Positions 13,101 to 28,100 are shown, counted from the first letter of the stretch. The stretch: DNA of 64,000 bases from Motacilla alba alba (GCF_015832195.1 NC_052033.1:682001-746000); one strand, 5' to 3'. Numbers and translations are program-made. The notes: generated by a model from the letters alone, not told the origin.

Positions 13101-16100
13101 GCACAAACCTCCAAATCTGTGTACCAGAACTGCACTGGATTAAGCTCAGAAGACACAGCTCAAAGTGCTGCATGCCTTGGGAGCTCTGTTGCTTTTGTTC
13201 TGGTACTTGTGACTTCCTCATGCCTACTGGGCACCTTCAGTGCAGGAAAAGCCTGGGCGGAAATTGCTATACAGGCCTCAGCACTTCCTTTATTCTTGCA
13301 AAACTCATCTCTTACTTGAACTTGATAGGCAAGTCCAGTTCCTGCAGCAGTGAGAAACCACCTTAAAACCTTAAATAAGATTGATTTGAGGGGGGTTTAA
13401 AATTTATTGATTATTATTATAGGACTGGTTTTAGCTGAGATAATGATATTCATTCCATCAGTGGCTCTCCCTGTCTCCCTGGACAGCTTTTCCACTGGCC
13501 TCCAGTATTTACCTGAGTGTGTGATGTGCTGCTGCTTCTTGTATTGGTGCTTTGCTTCTGATGCCATGTGTAAGAGTCTTTAAGGGACCAGAGTACCTTT
13601 GCCGTGAGCTTCAGAGAAGAACTGGGTTTGTCCTAGGTTCTTAAAAGAGGAAGGAAACTTGCTTTCTAACAAAGATCAAAGTTCTCTTGCTGTCTTCAAC
13701 CCACAGGAACACCAGGAATGTGTCTTCCAAATATCTGAAGTGTCTTATTATATCTGAAGGTGTGATATATTTTACTGCATATTCTGGTCTGCTTGAACAC
13801 CTGAATCTCAAGAGCAGAAGGAAGCAATAAACTGAGATGAAACACTAACAAAACAGTGTGTGGGGAGCTGGCAAAAGGATTGTTTTGGCTTGTTTGTTTT
13901 CTCCTACAAACAGATGGGAATTATTCTCCATCTCTGTTCAGTGACAGTTCTTGACTATTACTGATGATATCAATTGAATTCTTCTCTCTGTAGCTATATG
14001 ACTACAACTTTTGTGGTGGAAGCCATGGCTGCTGCAAATGCCCAACTGAGATGGAAGAGAATGGAAAAACGCAAGGTTTGTGTGGGGTCTAATTCTCTTT
14101 TCCTCCTGTTGTTTTATCACATAGGATTTTCCTGGCATTCCCCTGCATCTTTGCCTTGTCTTGTTACTAACTCTAAGGAAATAAATTTCTACTGTACTTA
14201 ACTTTGCCATATAAAATATAGCTGTTAGTTCCCTGTGGGGTTGCTCATTAAAGACAGGATTTTCTGCTCCTGCTTTGAAAAATCTCTTATGCTGTTGACA
14301 TTTCTTACTGATCACGCTCTCCTTGCCCAGAAGCGCTGCTCAGTGGATGTGGAGAGGTGGCAGCCAATATATTGGTGCTATTTGGAGTGTGCTGAGGACT
14401 ATAAATCCTTGCTGATCTCAGGTCATTTAACTGGGACAGGCTGGGATGTCCTTGCTGTTACTTGGGCAGTATCCCAGGTTGTGGACAGTTCTGAATTACG
14501 ACCTTGCTGTGAAACTTACTTGTGGCTTTACTGCATCAGAGGGAGGCATAATTGTTTGCACTGATTTAGACCCCTGGCTTGGTGTTAGTGGGATGAAGTT
14601 AGGAACTAGACCTGCTTGTGCTAGCCAGATATGCTTGGATTTATTCTTTTTTCCTAGTTCTGCAACACTGCAGATCTTCCTGAAGTTTCCAACTTCCTTG
14701 TGCCACTTATCACTACATGAATTGGGCAGTGTTGCTGTGTGTGTGTGTGTGTGTGACCTGGGGCTGGGACAGCAGACCTGTCACTCACTTCAGCCTGCTC
14801 TGCTAGTGTCCTCTTCTGCCCTCCACAGCATCCTCTGGGTTCCCTGGTATTGCCTTTGCTTGCATGTCCTCCCCTCCTGTTTGGGACCTTCCTTTGAGTG
14901 TCTGGAAGTGACCATGACACTGGGGGTGGCACAGCCTGTACTGTGGGTAGCAGATATCTCAGCAGGGGTCTTCTCATCCAGGAGGATGATGAAGATGAGG
15001 ATTCTTCCTCTGGAGTGTCTGACAGTGATGTTCTCCTCCAAGATGGCTACGAGCGAGCAGAGACACGGCCTATCCTATCAGTTCGTGAGTACCAGTTCAT
15101 GCTTTCACTGGTATAAGGCCTCTTCTCTGCAGACAGTGTTCCAGTGGACTCCTCTGTCCATTTCACCCTTACTTCCACATGCTCTCATCCCAAAGTCCTC
15201 AGCACTTGTAAGATAAGACTCATTGAGAATTCAGTTTGCCTTCTGCAGCCTGATAAAGATCTTTTCCCTCTACGTCAATAAGAAGAGAACATCTTATTTT
15301 CTAAACTTCTTAGACTAGCTTCAGCAGAGTAATTGGCCCAGTGACTCTGCAGCTGTGGAGTTGTACATACTGTCCTTCAAACTGCTGCTAGAGGTTCCCA
15401 AGTATCCAGGTAATCTGGCCTTAGGGCTTGGAGGGACTGTTTGAAACACGTCTTGTTTTTTAACTTGCAGAGAGACGTGGCTCAGCCAATATCTTTGAAA
15501 TCACTGAGAGGGTGGAAATGGGCCAGATGGCTTCCATGTTCTTCAATAAAGGTAAGTGATGAACATTTTCAAAAGTCCCTTTGAGTCCTCCTGCATGTTG
15601 TGTGTAAGGCTGTTTGGTAAGTTTGCATGCTTCTCAGTGTGGGTTTGCATCCCAAGTTTGTGATAATTCCACCCAGATGTGCTGTTCCTTCTCACTGTGG
15701 ACTGTATTCATCCTCCTGTGTGATGTTTCTATAAAGTATTTATGGGGCAGGTGGGCGAGAACCTGCTTTGGTGGGCATGGAACCAGCAAAACTCTACAGG
15801 TTATGGGAGCAGTGTCTTGATACAGGCAAGTGCTTTTTCTGACTGCAGTTCACCTACCTCTGAACTGCATGTGTCCTCTGTGATCTCCACTTTCTGAAGC
15901 AGTAGAGCCCAGCTGTAATGTTTTCCAGTTGCATTTTGGTTGTAGCATTTGAGAATAAGACATTTAGGCTTCCCTAAGACTTGTAGATAACAATCTGAAG
16001 GAGAGAGACTTATAGGAGCTTCCAGGAATTGTCTACCTCTGGGGAATTATCAAGAGAGCTAGGACATGAACTGCTGAAGAGGTCCCTGCTGAGGATGTGA

Positions 16101-19100
16101 TAGGCAGCTGGCTTGTCTTTTTGCCTTTGAATGTCTTTTATATGCCAGGGAGCAAACTTGTAACCCTGTTCTAATAAAGCCCCATCCATTGCTGCATGTG
16201 ATAGAAATGCGAACCACAGTGATGAGGATTCTCAAACCTGTAAAGCTGGACAATGAAATGCTGCGCAGAGCCAGAACATCATCAGACACCATGGCTGTGC
16301 AGTTTTGAGCCTGTTAGGCCCCATATTTTGTGGAAAGTGGTGTTTTCCATGTTTGCTGGCCACCTTGCAAAGAGGTAATGGAAGGCTGGATTTTTTCCAC
16401 TACATTACATCAGTGTTTTACCAGCATAAAGTTGTTGCCTCTGAAGGACAGCTGGGCTTAAGGAGTGAATATTCTTTATTTTTTGCTTTTAAAGTTAACT
16501 GAAAAAAACTTTTTAATTTTCCTGCATGCCTCTTCTGGGATTTTGTAGATTTGAATCACTTAGGACTATCAAAACAATCCACCTTGGACTAGGCTGCCAC
16601 GTTTTTAGTCAGAGAAGTGAAGTGTGTCAGAAACATCTTGTTTCTGGTCTTGTCTGTACCACTGACTTGTTATGACCTAAGGCAAGTTTTCTTGCTTATT
16701 TGCTTTGCTGTGTGTAAAATACGGTGAAGACACCCTTGTCTCTTGATTCTCCTCTGAGGAGTAATATTTGAGAAGTGCTTTGAGAGCAATAATGTAACAG
16801 GGTTTAGCTGTATTGCTGAGGATTGGGCTGTGGAGGGATGGGGATCACAGGAGTCAGAGTGTTCTCATCAAGTTTTAGGAGGCCCCTTCTTTGCATGTGC
16901 TTCATAGGGGAGCTGGAAAGGACCCCCAGGAGCCAGGCAGGTTCTGGGCCTCTCTGGTACTCAGCCAGTAGAGGGTGCTGGAAATAAGTGTCCTCTCCAT
17001 CAGCACTGATGTAGCTTCTGAGCAAAGTGAAATAAACTGCTTAGTACTCTTAAATCTTAATCCCTCTTCTTAATGTTGCTTTAGCCAGAGTTATCTGATT
17101 TCTGTGTTAGGGATCCTCCCCAGGGTCTGCTCAGCCCATTGCAAAGGGATGAATCCCTCTGCAGGAAGGTGGCTGGAACAGCTGCAGGCCATGGCCTGAC
17201 CCTACTTGTGACTTCCAGGTGGGGTGAGGTGCCTACAGCAAAGGACCTGGGGCAGGTGTAACTCATTTGCTGCTTTCCCTGTGTTGGAGCTCAGCAGTGA
17301 GGCTCCATGTCACTGATTCAGAGACACCCTCTGGCCTGTGAGTGGCTGCAGAGACAGACAGGTGAAGGACCTCCCTCTGCAGGTATCTGCTGAGGTGCTC
17401 CCTCCCCACAGCTGCACAGAAAGGCCTTCAGCAAGGGCAGCTGCTCAGTGACCACTTAGTGGTGAGAAACTGGGCCACACTGGGGAATTCCCAGCTCCAA
17501 GAACCAGCCTGTGAGGTTTCACAGCTGGCAAATGTCTGGGTGTTTACTGATGGTATACAAAGTATGGATCCAAACCCAAGGTGATGGAGGGCTTTACAGC
17601 CTCCAGAGGGAAGGCTGATGAAAGCTGTGCAGTAGACCTCAAAACCCCTGATTTCTAGTGAGTTCTCTGCTCCTTTCCCTTGACTGATTTTTATTTTCAA
17701 CAATCTGACAGGAGTTGAATCTGCAGTCCTAGGAGGTAAGCTGGGGATAAATCTCAATTTCAGATTGTCTGCTTTCTTAAAGGGAGCTGACTTAGGTTTA
17801 GGCTGTGAAGAGACTGTGTGCTCTTTTGAAAGAGCTAGCTCTGAAAAACTACTTTTTTTCTTGATTTGATTTTTTTTTTATTTTTTAATGTTGGGTGCTT
17901 TCTTCTGGGACTGAGCAGTCATTTATTGCAGTAATAGATTCTAGGCAGATCTATCACGCTGTTTCCTCACAGGAAGTAATTGCTTTTTTTTTTTTCACCT
18001 CGTTTTGTGCCAAGTAATGAAAGTATTGATCAGGGAGGGTCAGCAGCAGTTTATAAAATAACTGATGCTAAAGTCTTCCTGTCTTGGAGAGGAGTGTCCC
18101 CTGTGCTTCCTGCAGACAGAGAGGTGTGCATTGGAATGGGGGTGCTGCTGGGTACTGGCTGGTGCTGCTGAGGCTTAGCTGGTCATGTCAGCTTTATTTT
18201 GTGTGTGTGGGGCAGCTGAGTCCTGAGACTAGTCGCAGACCCCAAAACAGAGTATCTGTCTGAGTCTGTGTAGTCCTCAGGCTCGTGTCTCTGCAGCTTC
18301 TGTCCTGTATCAGATATTTTTTTAAACCTTCAACTCTTCTTAATGGGAAATTGGAAAAGACTGGTAGGTAGTTTGTTGCTGTCTCCAGAACAACGCAGAG
18401 ACTCCCAAACTGTGAAGACATCTTTAACAGAGCAAGAAAACAATGGGAGAACTATATAGAATGATCTGACAATTTCTGCAGTAAGTCCATTTGTCTCCAG
18501 GAACAACTCTAGAGCACTGATTTAGTGTGCTACTGTATAGAAACAGGGAAGCTGATACAGCCCCTTTCATGCTAAGCAGGCTCAGCATATGGAATAATTT
18601 ATTTAAACAAAGGAGAGTGCCTGATAATGTTTCCTGACATCCAGAGATCCAGGGGCAGTATGATGGCAAAACCTGGCAAAGCTTTGAGGCACCCAAGCAC
18701 TGTAGGAATGAGTCTTCAGTCCTGCAGCAGTGTTGTCCTTGTTTGATAGTTGTCACAGCTGTGAGTGTAAGGTTTGCTCAAGCAGCACTGAGATTAAGCA
18801 TCAGGTGGCATCACAACTTGAAAGTATGGGCAGGTTTCTTGAGCTGTTTTCTTTCAATGTCAGCTTCCTAAATTAAATAAATTTGAGGCTTTTATTCTGT
18901 AACTCATCTGACTCTGAAATAAAATATCTTCCAATTTGTTGGTGAGATTTATACAGACTTGCTTGCAAGAAGAGAATCCTGGAGTCTCATCAAGCATTTC
19001 TTTATCCCTTTAGATTTTAGCTCTTCACAGCAATGTCTTCTTGGGCCTCAGTAAGGCTGTTCTGTGCACCCAGTTAATTTGTGTGAGATTTTCTTTTAAT

Positions 19101-22100
19101 CTCATAGGTGAAGGCAGGGCAAGCTTGAAATTAAAAATAATTTAAAAAACAAAAACAGAAAAAATTTATCCCAAAAAATGAGTAGGGGCAGGAACAGTGC
19201 ATATGGTGGCATCAGGGTAAGGAGGATGCAGAAACAGTTTTAAAGCTTTGCAGGATTGTACCTTGGCTCAAGTTGCCAGTGGTAGGGAATCTCCCAAAGC
19301 AGCTCCATTTCAGCCCATTGGAATCTGAGCTCTGAAGGGCTAAATTCCTACAAGTCCATGTTGTGAAGGTCCTGCAGGTTTGCAGTCAGAGAATTTGGAA
19401 TCGGCAGGACCTAGAAACATTCTCTCTGCATTTCACTTTGTCAGGCTGTGCTCACACTGAGTCTGAGAGCATCACCCGGATGTTTGCCTGTGGCTGTTCA
19501 GAGCTGACAGCTTCGTCTGCAGGTGACTTATGTGAGACCTGTTGGTCTTGACTGCAGGATGGGCTTGAACTAGAGGGTTTATTTAGTGTCAGTACCAGGT
19601 ATTGAAGGAGGCAGAGTGGAGCTCTGAGACCCCTTGTGTGCCATTAGTTCCTGTTCCATGGTAAGTTCCCTGAGCTTGGGTGGTTGCTGCAGAAACTATG
19701 GAGCCAAATAGTGATTTAAGATCTTAAAAATTTTGTATATTTGAAGTGCAGAGAACAAGAGTCTCTGTGTACTCTGCTGAATCTGGACAATATTTTCTTT
19801 TTCTGCAGTGGGTGTCAACCTCTTCTATTTCTGCATAATTATCTACCTCTATGGAGATCTGGCAATCTATGCAGCAGCGGTGCCAGTCTCCCTAATGCAG
19901 GTGACCTGGTAAGTGTGCTTACTCCTGAGGGGCTGTGTGCTGCCAGGGAACAGGGCAGGCTTAGGGTTTGATGGGGTGATTAGTCTGACTAGGATCAGCT
20001 GTACTTTCCAAAGCATGGGGTAGAGAAATGACTCAAGGACAGCTCATCTCTTGTGGGTGGTTGGTGAAATTGTTTTATATTCCTCACCTGTGTGCCTGCT
20101 GCCTGACTGCAAAGTAGCTGACCTGATTCCAGACAAGTGCTCAGGTGTGGAGTATTTCCAGCTTCAGCAGTTGTAGACATGAGACTTGTTGCTCCATAGT
20201 TTGATTGCAATACTCTGCAATATGTTGCCTTCTCTCTCTTTGGGTAAGAGTTGAGGGTGAGTGGTGCTTACTAAGCCTGAGGCCAGTGAGTGGTGATGGT
20301 ACATGGACTTAGCTCTGGACTGGGAGTGGTGCCCTTCTCAAAGAAACAGATAATAAAATAAATTGGTTTGATGAAATCTGGGCTGTATTTGTGCTTCAAT
20401 CTTGAAAATGGAAAATCTCAGCAATCCATAAAAGATCTAAGCTCACCAGCTTGATGATTAAATGGCAAAACTTGCAAATAACTACAGGCAATCCAAGAAT
20501 TTGCCTTTAAACTTCTGGTACTCGGCGACTCACTGTGTGTACACTGCCCAGAAAATGTAAGGAAGTGAGTGTGACCACGGACAGAGAGAAAGATTGGCCT
20601 CTGCTCATTCTTCTTTCTTGAATGCAGGAGAGAGGAAGACATCTGCTAGGAGTTAATTATTCTCTTTTGTTTCTCCCTCCTTTCCCAGCAGTGTCACTGG
20701 CAACCATTCTTGCAGTGTTGGAGACAGCACAAAATACAACGACACGGACAAGTGCTGGGGGCCAATTCGAAGGATTGATGCTTACAGGCTGTATCTGGTG
20801 AGCTTCTGGAATTGGGATGACCACTGTTGCCATTTAAACCCTGCTTCTAGTGCACAGGGATTTTTTTTTTCTTGTAGAAATAATGTAGTTCAAGTGAACA
20901 ACAGAATATGAAACTTTTGGTTCAGTCTGACTGGCCAAATACCCCCTCCCTATGCTTGGTGACTTGGCTGTGTTTGAACTTGTTGGCCATGAGAATGATC
21001 CTTATGGTTTTGAGTTTGAGTTCTGTCTATCTTGGTGTGTAGTTTTATATTGCTTAAGCAGGTGAGATATTTTTGCCAAAGGCTGGATTTTTCTTCACTG
21101 TTTTTTTCAGTGGCTGGCTAATTAATATTCTCTTGGGGGTAATTGTTGTCAAGATACTGAAGTATATTAAACTCACTTGAGTGCTTTAGAATATAAAATA
21201 CCCAGAGTTGGAAGGGACTCACAAGGATCATTGAGTCCATTCTTTATGTGAATAAAATTGTTAATTTTATTACAGCAGGAGAATCTGCTACTTGAAAGAT
21301 GATGGAAACAACCAGGTTAGACAACATCCAGTGGTATTCTCTGCCTTAGTAATAGTTTTGTCTAGTTCAGGATTGTCTATTGCATCTAATGCTGTGCTGG
21401 GGTTCTGTTCTGAACCCAGGGTTTTTCCCAGAGGATGAACATGGCTTCTTTAGAGCCTGGGGAGTGCTGAGCGCTCATATTTGGAGATAGATGTCAGTAG
21501 GGCAAAATGGGAGGAGGGAAGGATGCTAGTGCTGCATAGTGTGGCTTCTGTTAAGGGTTTCAGTGAGAATTTTAAGTAAAAGGAATGAAGGTGGCTACGT
21601 GTGTGCAGAGAAATCCAGAGGTAATTTTGGAGTTAGTACATTTTGGAGATGCAGTGGATCACATCCAGTGTCACTGCAAAAGTAAGAGCTGGGCCTCAGA
21701 AATATTAGTGAATATCAAAAACTAGTTAATTATTTAAGAGAAATATTATTGCTTTATTAAATTCTGTCTTGGTCTGTTTCTTTAAAACTTCTAGAAGATT
21801 GAAGATTTCCTTCCTAAATTTCAATAACTCTCCCTGACCCAGCAGAAGGAGCTAGTCAGAAAACGCAGACATGCATTAATTACTGCCTGTGTCTCTCAGA
21901 TATTGTGTCTATAATTCATGAAAATAATTGTTGTTAGGACTTGCAAAATTAAAAAAATTAAGACTCTGTAACCATTAGACTTGAAGTCTGTATACATAAC
22001 TCTCAGAGGAGCTTTTGCCTCTGCTTGTCTTGTGGATTTGGAGAATAAATATCTGCAAAGTCTTTGCTAGTGATTAATCCTTTTCTGCTCAGTAACTGGG

Positions 22101-25100
22101 ATGAGGCTTTAGTGTTGTTCTCTATGCCCTCCTAGGTGGAGGGTGGGATTGTTTGTGGGAGAACAGACCAGTGTGTGGTGGGTTACTGGTGGGGGTCGAT
22201 TCTCACAGTCACTATTTTCAGGATACTTCTGGGTGTCAGCATTATCTCTAAGTTCTGCTTTTCTGTTAAAAGTCTCTAATGCTTCTTACTGGGTGAAGAT
22301 GGGAGTAAACTGGAACTTGCTCTGCCTCCAGCTCTTCTGGTCCCCCTCCCTGCTTGACCTGTGTGACTTCATTCTCCAGAAAACAGAGAGGATGGTGACC
22401 TCTTTAGAGAGGGATAAGAGATGTAATCATTTATAAAACACTCAGATCACAGTACTGACCCTGGCTTTGAGTTTGGGCGTCCTCCAAAGTGGCTATGCTG
22501 GTTAATATTTTCCCCACTGTCCTGTTTGTAGTGTGGATAACTAGTGACCAGTTGAGCTGTTAAACTTTTTGTGAGAAACCTGGGGATGGGAAGGCAGGAC
22601 AAGGAACTGACTTGACTTCAAGCAAAAAAAAATTAGTAGTAAACCATTGTAATTATCTCTACACATTTTGTCCAAGCTTCTTGTGTATAGAAGTAGAGTT
22701 TTGAACATGCCAGAAAAGCCAAAACCTGCCTGTCTGAAGGGGAAAATACAACATGAAAGTGAGGAGGGGAGAGATGCATCAAGAGCATAGCTTCTCCTGG
22801 TCCCAGGGGATCATACCCATAAAGAAGTATACTCTTTTCTGAACTTTCTATTTGAATTCTTGCCTGGTGGAATAATTCAGGTTCCATGTTTCAGTGGACA
22901 AACAAGGTCTCTTTTTGCAAACAAGTTCCCCTGTGGCAAGAGGACAGATGGACACTGTGATCCCAAAAGAAAACAGCTGAGTTTTGGATCAGCCCTTTTG
23001 TCCTAGATGCCTGCCTCTAGTTTTCCTACCTTATCTTAGTACTGAATTTACGTTTAATGTCTACGAGGAAGATGTGTGGATGTAACTGAAATGTCTTGCC
23101 CGTTACAGTGAAGCAGTTCTCTGGAAGTAGTGTTATATTTCATACTCTGTGCATGACCCTACAGAAAACCTATTTTGGAGGAGAATAATCTATTTGAGGT
23201 TTTCTGGACAAATGGTGCCAATGGGAGCTGCTTTGTGCCAAGTCCCACCAGTCTGCCAAAGACCCGTGCTGCCTTCCTCCTGTCAACTTTTTCTCTCCCA
23301 ACACCGTGTTTTCTTTTCAACAAAAACCATTTGAAACATTGGCTCTTCAAGCTGGGGATGAAGTGAGGAATAATGGCTGATATAAAAATCCTTTTTCACG
23401 GCTTATTGTCTAAAAAGGCTTCTGGAAGCTGTCTCTGCTCTGATTACTGTGAATGGAAGCTGAAAACTATGTACATAATGAGAATATTTAGACAGATTAA
23501 ATTCTTCTCTTGAGACTTGCTTGTCTGTGCAGCATCTTTATTGCTGCTCCACAATTTCACACCTAAGTGTGTCTGCAGAGTCTTCAGAGACCAGTAGGCC
23601 CCTATTAACCTTTGTCTCAACAAATGGTTGTCTCACTTCTTGTTTATAAATTGCTTTGTAAAATAAAAACACGCAAAACAAATAAGTGAAGGCAAGTGCA
23701 GGAAATATGTAAATAGACTTTTGCTCCTGACCCATCACCTGCTGCTAATACTTGCCTCCTTTTTGTGACCATAAAAGACCTGGGAGGTTTGAATGGTGAG
23801 CCTTGCTATGCTATTCCACTCCTGTGAGGGCAAGACCCTGCAGGACAAATTTTCTTCCAAGAAAGGCTTGTGTTGGGCTGCCCAGCGACCTTGTTTAAGG
23901 CAGGCAGTGATCACAGTTAAAGCAGATCGATGGCTTTCTATCTTTGCTTCAGACCCGTTACCATCCTGCCACGTCCTCAACAGCTGGAGTGACTCCCAAG
24001 TCCCTTGGCTGTCTCTGGCAGTGCTGAGGACAGGGTCACGTTCTCTCAGTGCTGAATTCACACTTCAGTGCAGCTGCTTTATCATATTCTCTGTAGGTTA
24101 CACTGGACTGTGCTGGGGAAGTCATGGGGAAGGGGCAGCAGATTTAAGTTTCAGATCTTTCATTGTAACACTTCCTTGTCTTTCTGTCGAAGTCATGTGG
24201 GAATGTGATATGATAGTCCACGTTTCTAGAAAGCAGGTACTGAGATAAAGAAGAGATTAAATCCTGGGGATCAGCAGCCATTCGGAGTGTCTGATCCAAA
24301 CTGTGTTCATGACCTGGCAAACAATGCTTTTGTTCTGCACCAGGGCAGCCGTTGAGGCTGAAACCTCTACTCTGTTCTCAGCCCTCCTCTTCTGGCAACC
24401 TGGGACATGGTGTCTTCCCATGAAGGAAAGGAAATGGCTTAAATTCTCAAGGGGAGCCATGTGCCTTTCAGAAGAGGTACTGGCACAGGTACTCCTAGTA
24501 GCCTGGCTCGGTAGCACGTCAAAGCCACCAGGTGCATCTGTTCTGTCTGAGTCTCTGTTGGTTTTTTTAGCTGATTGGGAAAGGGACGTGGCATCCGCTT
24601 GTGCAGGTTCACAGATGCTGCAGTATCGCAGGCAGCCCAGCGGGTGCAGGCCAGGCGAGGATGAGAGCGCAGATGGTTTAATGGAGATTATCCCAGTTGG
24701 AAACGTGCTTGTGCAGTGAGTAAAATGAGCGGGCTCACAGGCGCTTACTGTCCCTCTTCAGGAGGGGACAATGTCACCCTGGCCCAGTGCTCTGATCGGT
24801 GACCGGAGCGTGGCCGGGTTGCAGCTGCAGGAGGCTGTGCAGGGGGGTGAGGAGGTGGTCTGAGGACACACGTGCTGTTGTACCATTGCTCAGGACTGGT
24901 AGAACTTAATTGGCAAATGCAAAGGCTGAACTGCTAAGTGCTGATGTGGATCCCGTTGGCCTCAGCGTGGTGCTGCCTTCCCGGCCCGCTCTGGCTGCAG
25001 GCTGGAGTGCTGGGCACAACAGTGCCTGCTGTACGTGCTCTGCTTCCCTCCACAGCATTTCTCCTTCCTGGCTCTGCCTGTGCCCTGCTCTGCATAAAGG

Positions 25101-28100
25101 TATCTCAGATCTTTGTTGTCAAAATAGATCTTTCCAAATGCATTTACCTGCACTGGGGCAGTTTTATCAGCTTGTTTGGTACACGATGCTCTTGTGGCCT
25201 CTCGGTCCATTGTTGGCTTCTGTTGGTTTCTCTTTTTTTTTGTTTGTTTTTGGTTTTTTTGTTTTGTTTTTTTTTTTGTTTGTTTGTTTTGTTTTGGGGT
25301 TTTTTGTTTGTTTTATATTTTGCCTCCCAGCAGTGATATGAGAGGAGCCCTCATGGCAGTACTTGAACATCCATGCTTGATCTGAGCTGTCTGTTTCCAA
25401 CTGGGAGCTGGAACAACAGAGCTGGAGCAGTGCTGCAAGCAGAGTGCTTCTTCCAAGGGCACCTGGGTTTTCTCCGCTGTTCCATTTGCAGCAAGTGCTT
25501 TTCCTCTGCCCTGCCTTCCTCAGCTGTGCCCTGCAGCAACATTCAGTAATAAATGGGTTACAGCTGCTATCTCCTGGATATTTATTCTTACAGGTCTCAA
25601 TGTCTAGAGACCTTGAGAACCCGTGGTGGGGAAGAAGGCTGCCTCAGTGGCAGGAGCTGGACCAGGGAGGGCTGATTTCACTGCACATCAGTCTTAAAGG
25701 TTTGGGGTGCTTGTCCTGGGTTCCCAGAGTGAGCCAGTAAAAAGGAAGGAAAGCTGGTGGAAGTTTATCCTGATGGTGTGACATCATCATCTTGTTTAAA
25801 AAAATTGCTTAAACTGTAGCATTGTTGTGTTCTAGGTTACTTCAGCTTGCAGTAAGGATGCAGCAGGACTGGGGCACTATTAGCTTGTCACCCTGCATAT
25901 CCTGTAAGAAGTTATTCATGGTAAGACCTTCTTGCCAAAAATATTGTGTTATATTCCTTACCACAAATGCTTTGATGTGGTTTACCATGATACTGATATA
26001 GAAATAAATGTACAAAAATGGCAGCTGCTACCTCTGTGCATAAAGGCAGTTCTAAAAGCCTTCAAAATGAGAAAAAAAGGAAAAAAAGCTTTTCAAGAGT
26101 CCAGAATATTGTGCCATTTCTGTGTGTACAGGGTACCTGAGTTTTGAAGCACTGCTGTGACATGAGAGGAATTAGTACTGCATTAAATATCAATATCAGT
26201 AGGCCAAATTGTTATAGGTGCCCCTGAAATACAGCTTTGCTTGGCTAAAAGCCCTGTCTCAGAGGCTGGCTGGAGTCTTCTCATGCCTCTCGTCTACTCA
26301 GCCTCAAAAAAGTAAGGTCAGTTAAGTTGTTGCTTTGGTTTGAAGTGGTTGAAGAGGGATAGGAGCCAAGTTCTGCTAAAATTAACGGTGTCTGGATGTG
26401 GGATGTAAAGGCAAGTCTCAACTCTTTTTATTGTGCGACTAATAGGTTGAAATTGGCACACAGCCTTGTTAATATGGCATAAATCCTGCCTCCTTCATCC
26501 TGGTCTGTTCTTCTGTGGACTCATCAATAAATCCTTTCAATTGCTTGCTCATCATATGCCTGTGACAGATAAACTGGCTCTACTGGAGGTTGCCACACTC
26601 CTTGTGTTTCCTAATGCAAAGGGATCTTCAGATAGTAACTGGCCTTGTGAAAAACAGATTCCTCCTGAGCGTCAGGAGGAGAGGCAGATGAGTGTGGTGT
26701 TGTGGAAGTGAAATATAAACTTGTTGTGGCAGTGACCTAAGAGCTGGAGTTCAGCTTCTGATGGGTGATTTTTCTTGCTTCCTTGTAACTGATGGCATTT
26801 TGAATAAAAGAAATACCATCCAGAAGGCAAACACTGGGTGAGAGAATCAGCCTTTGGGACCACACTTTGAAGCAACTAACATTAATAGATTAGCTTGTCT
26901 CTTTTCACTGGGAAATCAATAGTGCAGGGGACTGGAATGTGTTTTCTGTACAGAGCTGTCTGTTCACTTCACAATGAGAAGTGTGTTTTTCCTAAGTGGA
27001 GCTTGGGTTGTGCTTGCCACTTGCAGTGAGCTTTTCCAAAGGACCAATCATGTCCCTCTGGTACCTCCAGCAGGCTGGCAAGGGCTCTCTGGAAGGGAAG
27101 GGTGCTGTGGTGCTGCTTGAATGCATGGCCAGGTGTGCTGCAGGTGCTACAAGCCCTTCAGAGAAACAAGGTGCAAGAGATGCAGAGATACAATGGGCAG
27201 AGGCCATCAGTGAGCTCAGACCTCTTGGCTTCCCCAAGGAAGAATGTCCTGTACTCTTTAGTGATTGGTTTGACTTAGGTTGTGTTGGATGGTGATCATG
27301 AACCTTGGAAACAAACCAACTAAACAAACTGGGTGAAGCAGTGGCTTTACATAGATCTCTGTTTGCTTTTCTGCACATTCTGCAATTGGAAGCTCACCAG
27401 AGGTGATGTTGAGATCAAACCACAGCCCTGCTGCACAGCGCAGCCACCCTGCTAAGGCTGAGAGGCCATGCTGCTGCTTTCCCTGAATAAAGCTGTCCTT
27501 TGGAGTCAGCTCACTTGGGCAGCAAGGCACCAAAGCTGACACTGTTCCCTCCTGATACTGGAGACCAATCTCTCCTGAATAGGGCAGGTGTCAGAACTAA
27601 TATATGTGATCACCCACTCCCTACACCGAGTGGTAAAGGTTTAAAAAGGGCCTTTTAAAATTCCTTTCTTGGGCTAGGCTGTTCCAGCACAGCCACAAAT
27701 CTTAGGTTTTCAGAACATTGGTAGAAAATAAGTAAGAAATAGATTTCCCCTGTGCGGTGTTAGTTTCTGCAGTGATTGTGACAGCATCCTAGGTACCAGA
27801 GTTGGAGAAGATCTGTTAAGTCAGCTAAACAATCCCCTGGGAAATGCAATATAAGCCTTTTTCTTAACAGCATCTTTTCCAGTATTCTGTTTGGTGCTTT
27901 AGCACCAGCTTTGTTTTTAAACAGAGGTCTGACCTTGCTGCCTGCCTGATTCACATCATTGTTTTCATCTAGTAAGACAGCAGTCTTGATCTCTCATCCC
28001 CTGAAATTACCATTAATTCTTTAATATACAGGTAGAAGGTATCAGGACTGCAGAACTGTGCAGTTCTGCTGCTATGAACATTATCAGAAGCTGTGGAGGA

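Noticed and set aside
14446..15216. 256-codon open frame on the plus strand overlapping TMEM104 exon 14982-15084
   Set aside because: It reads the exon in the wrong frame. The true frame gives the EDDEDED to ETRPILSV loop that joins its neighbours.
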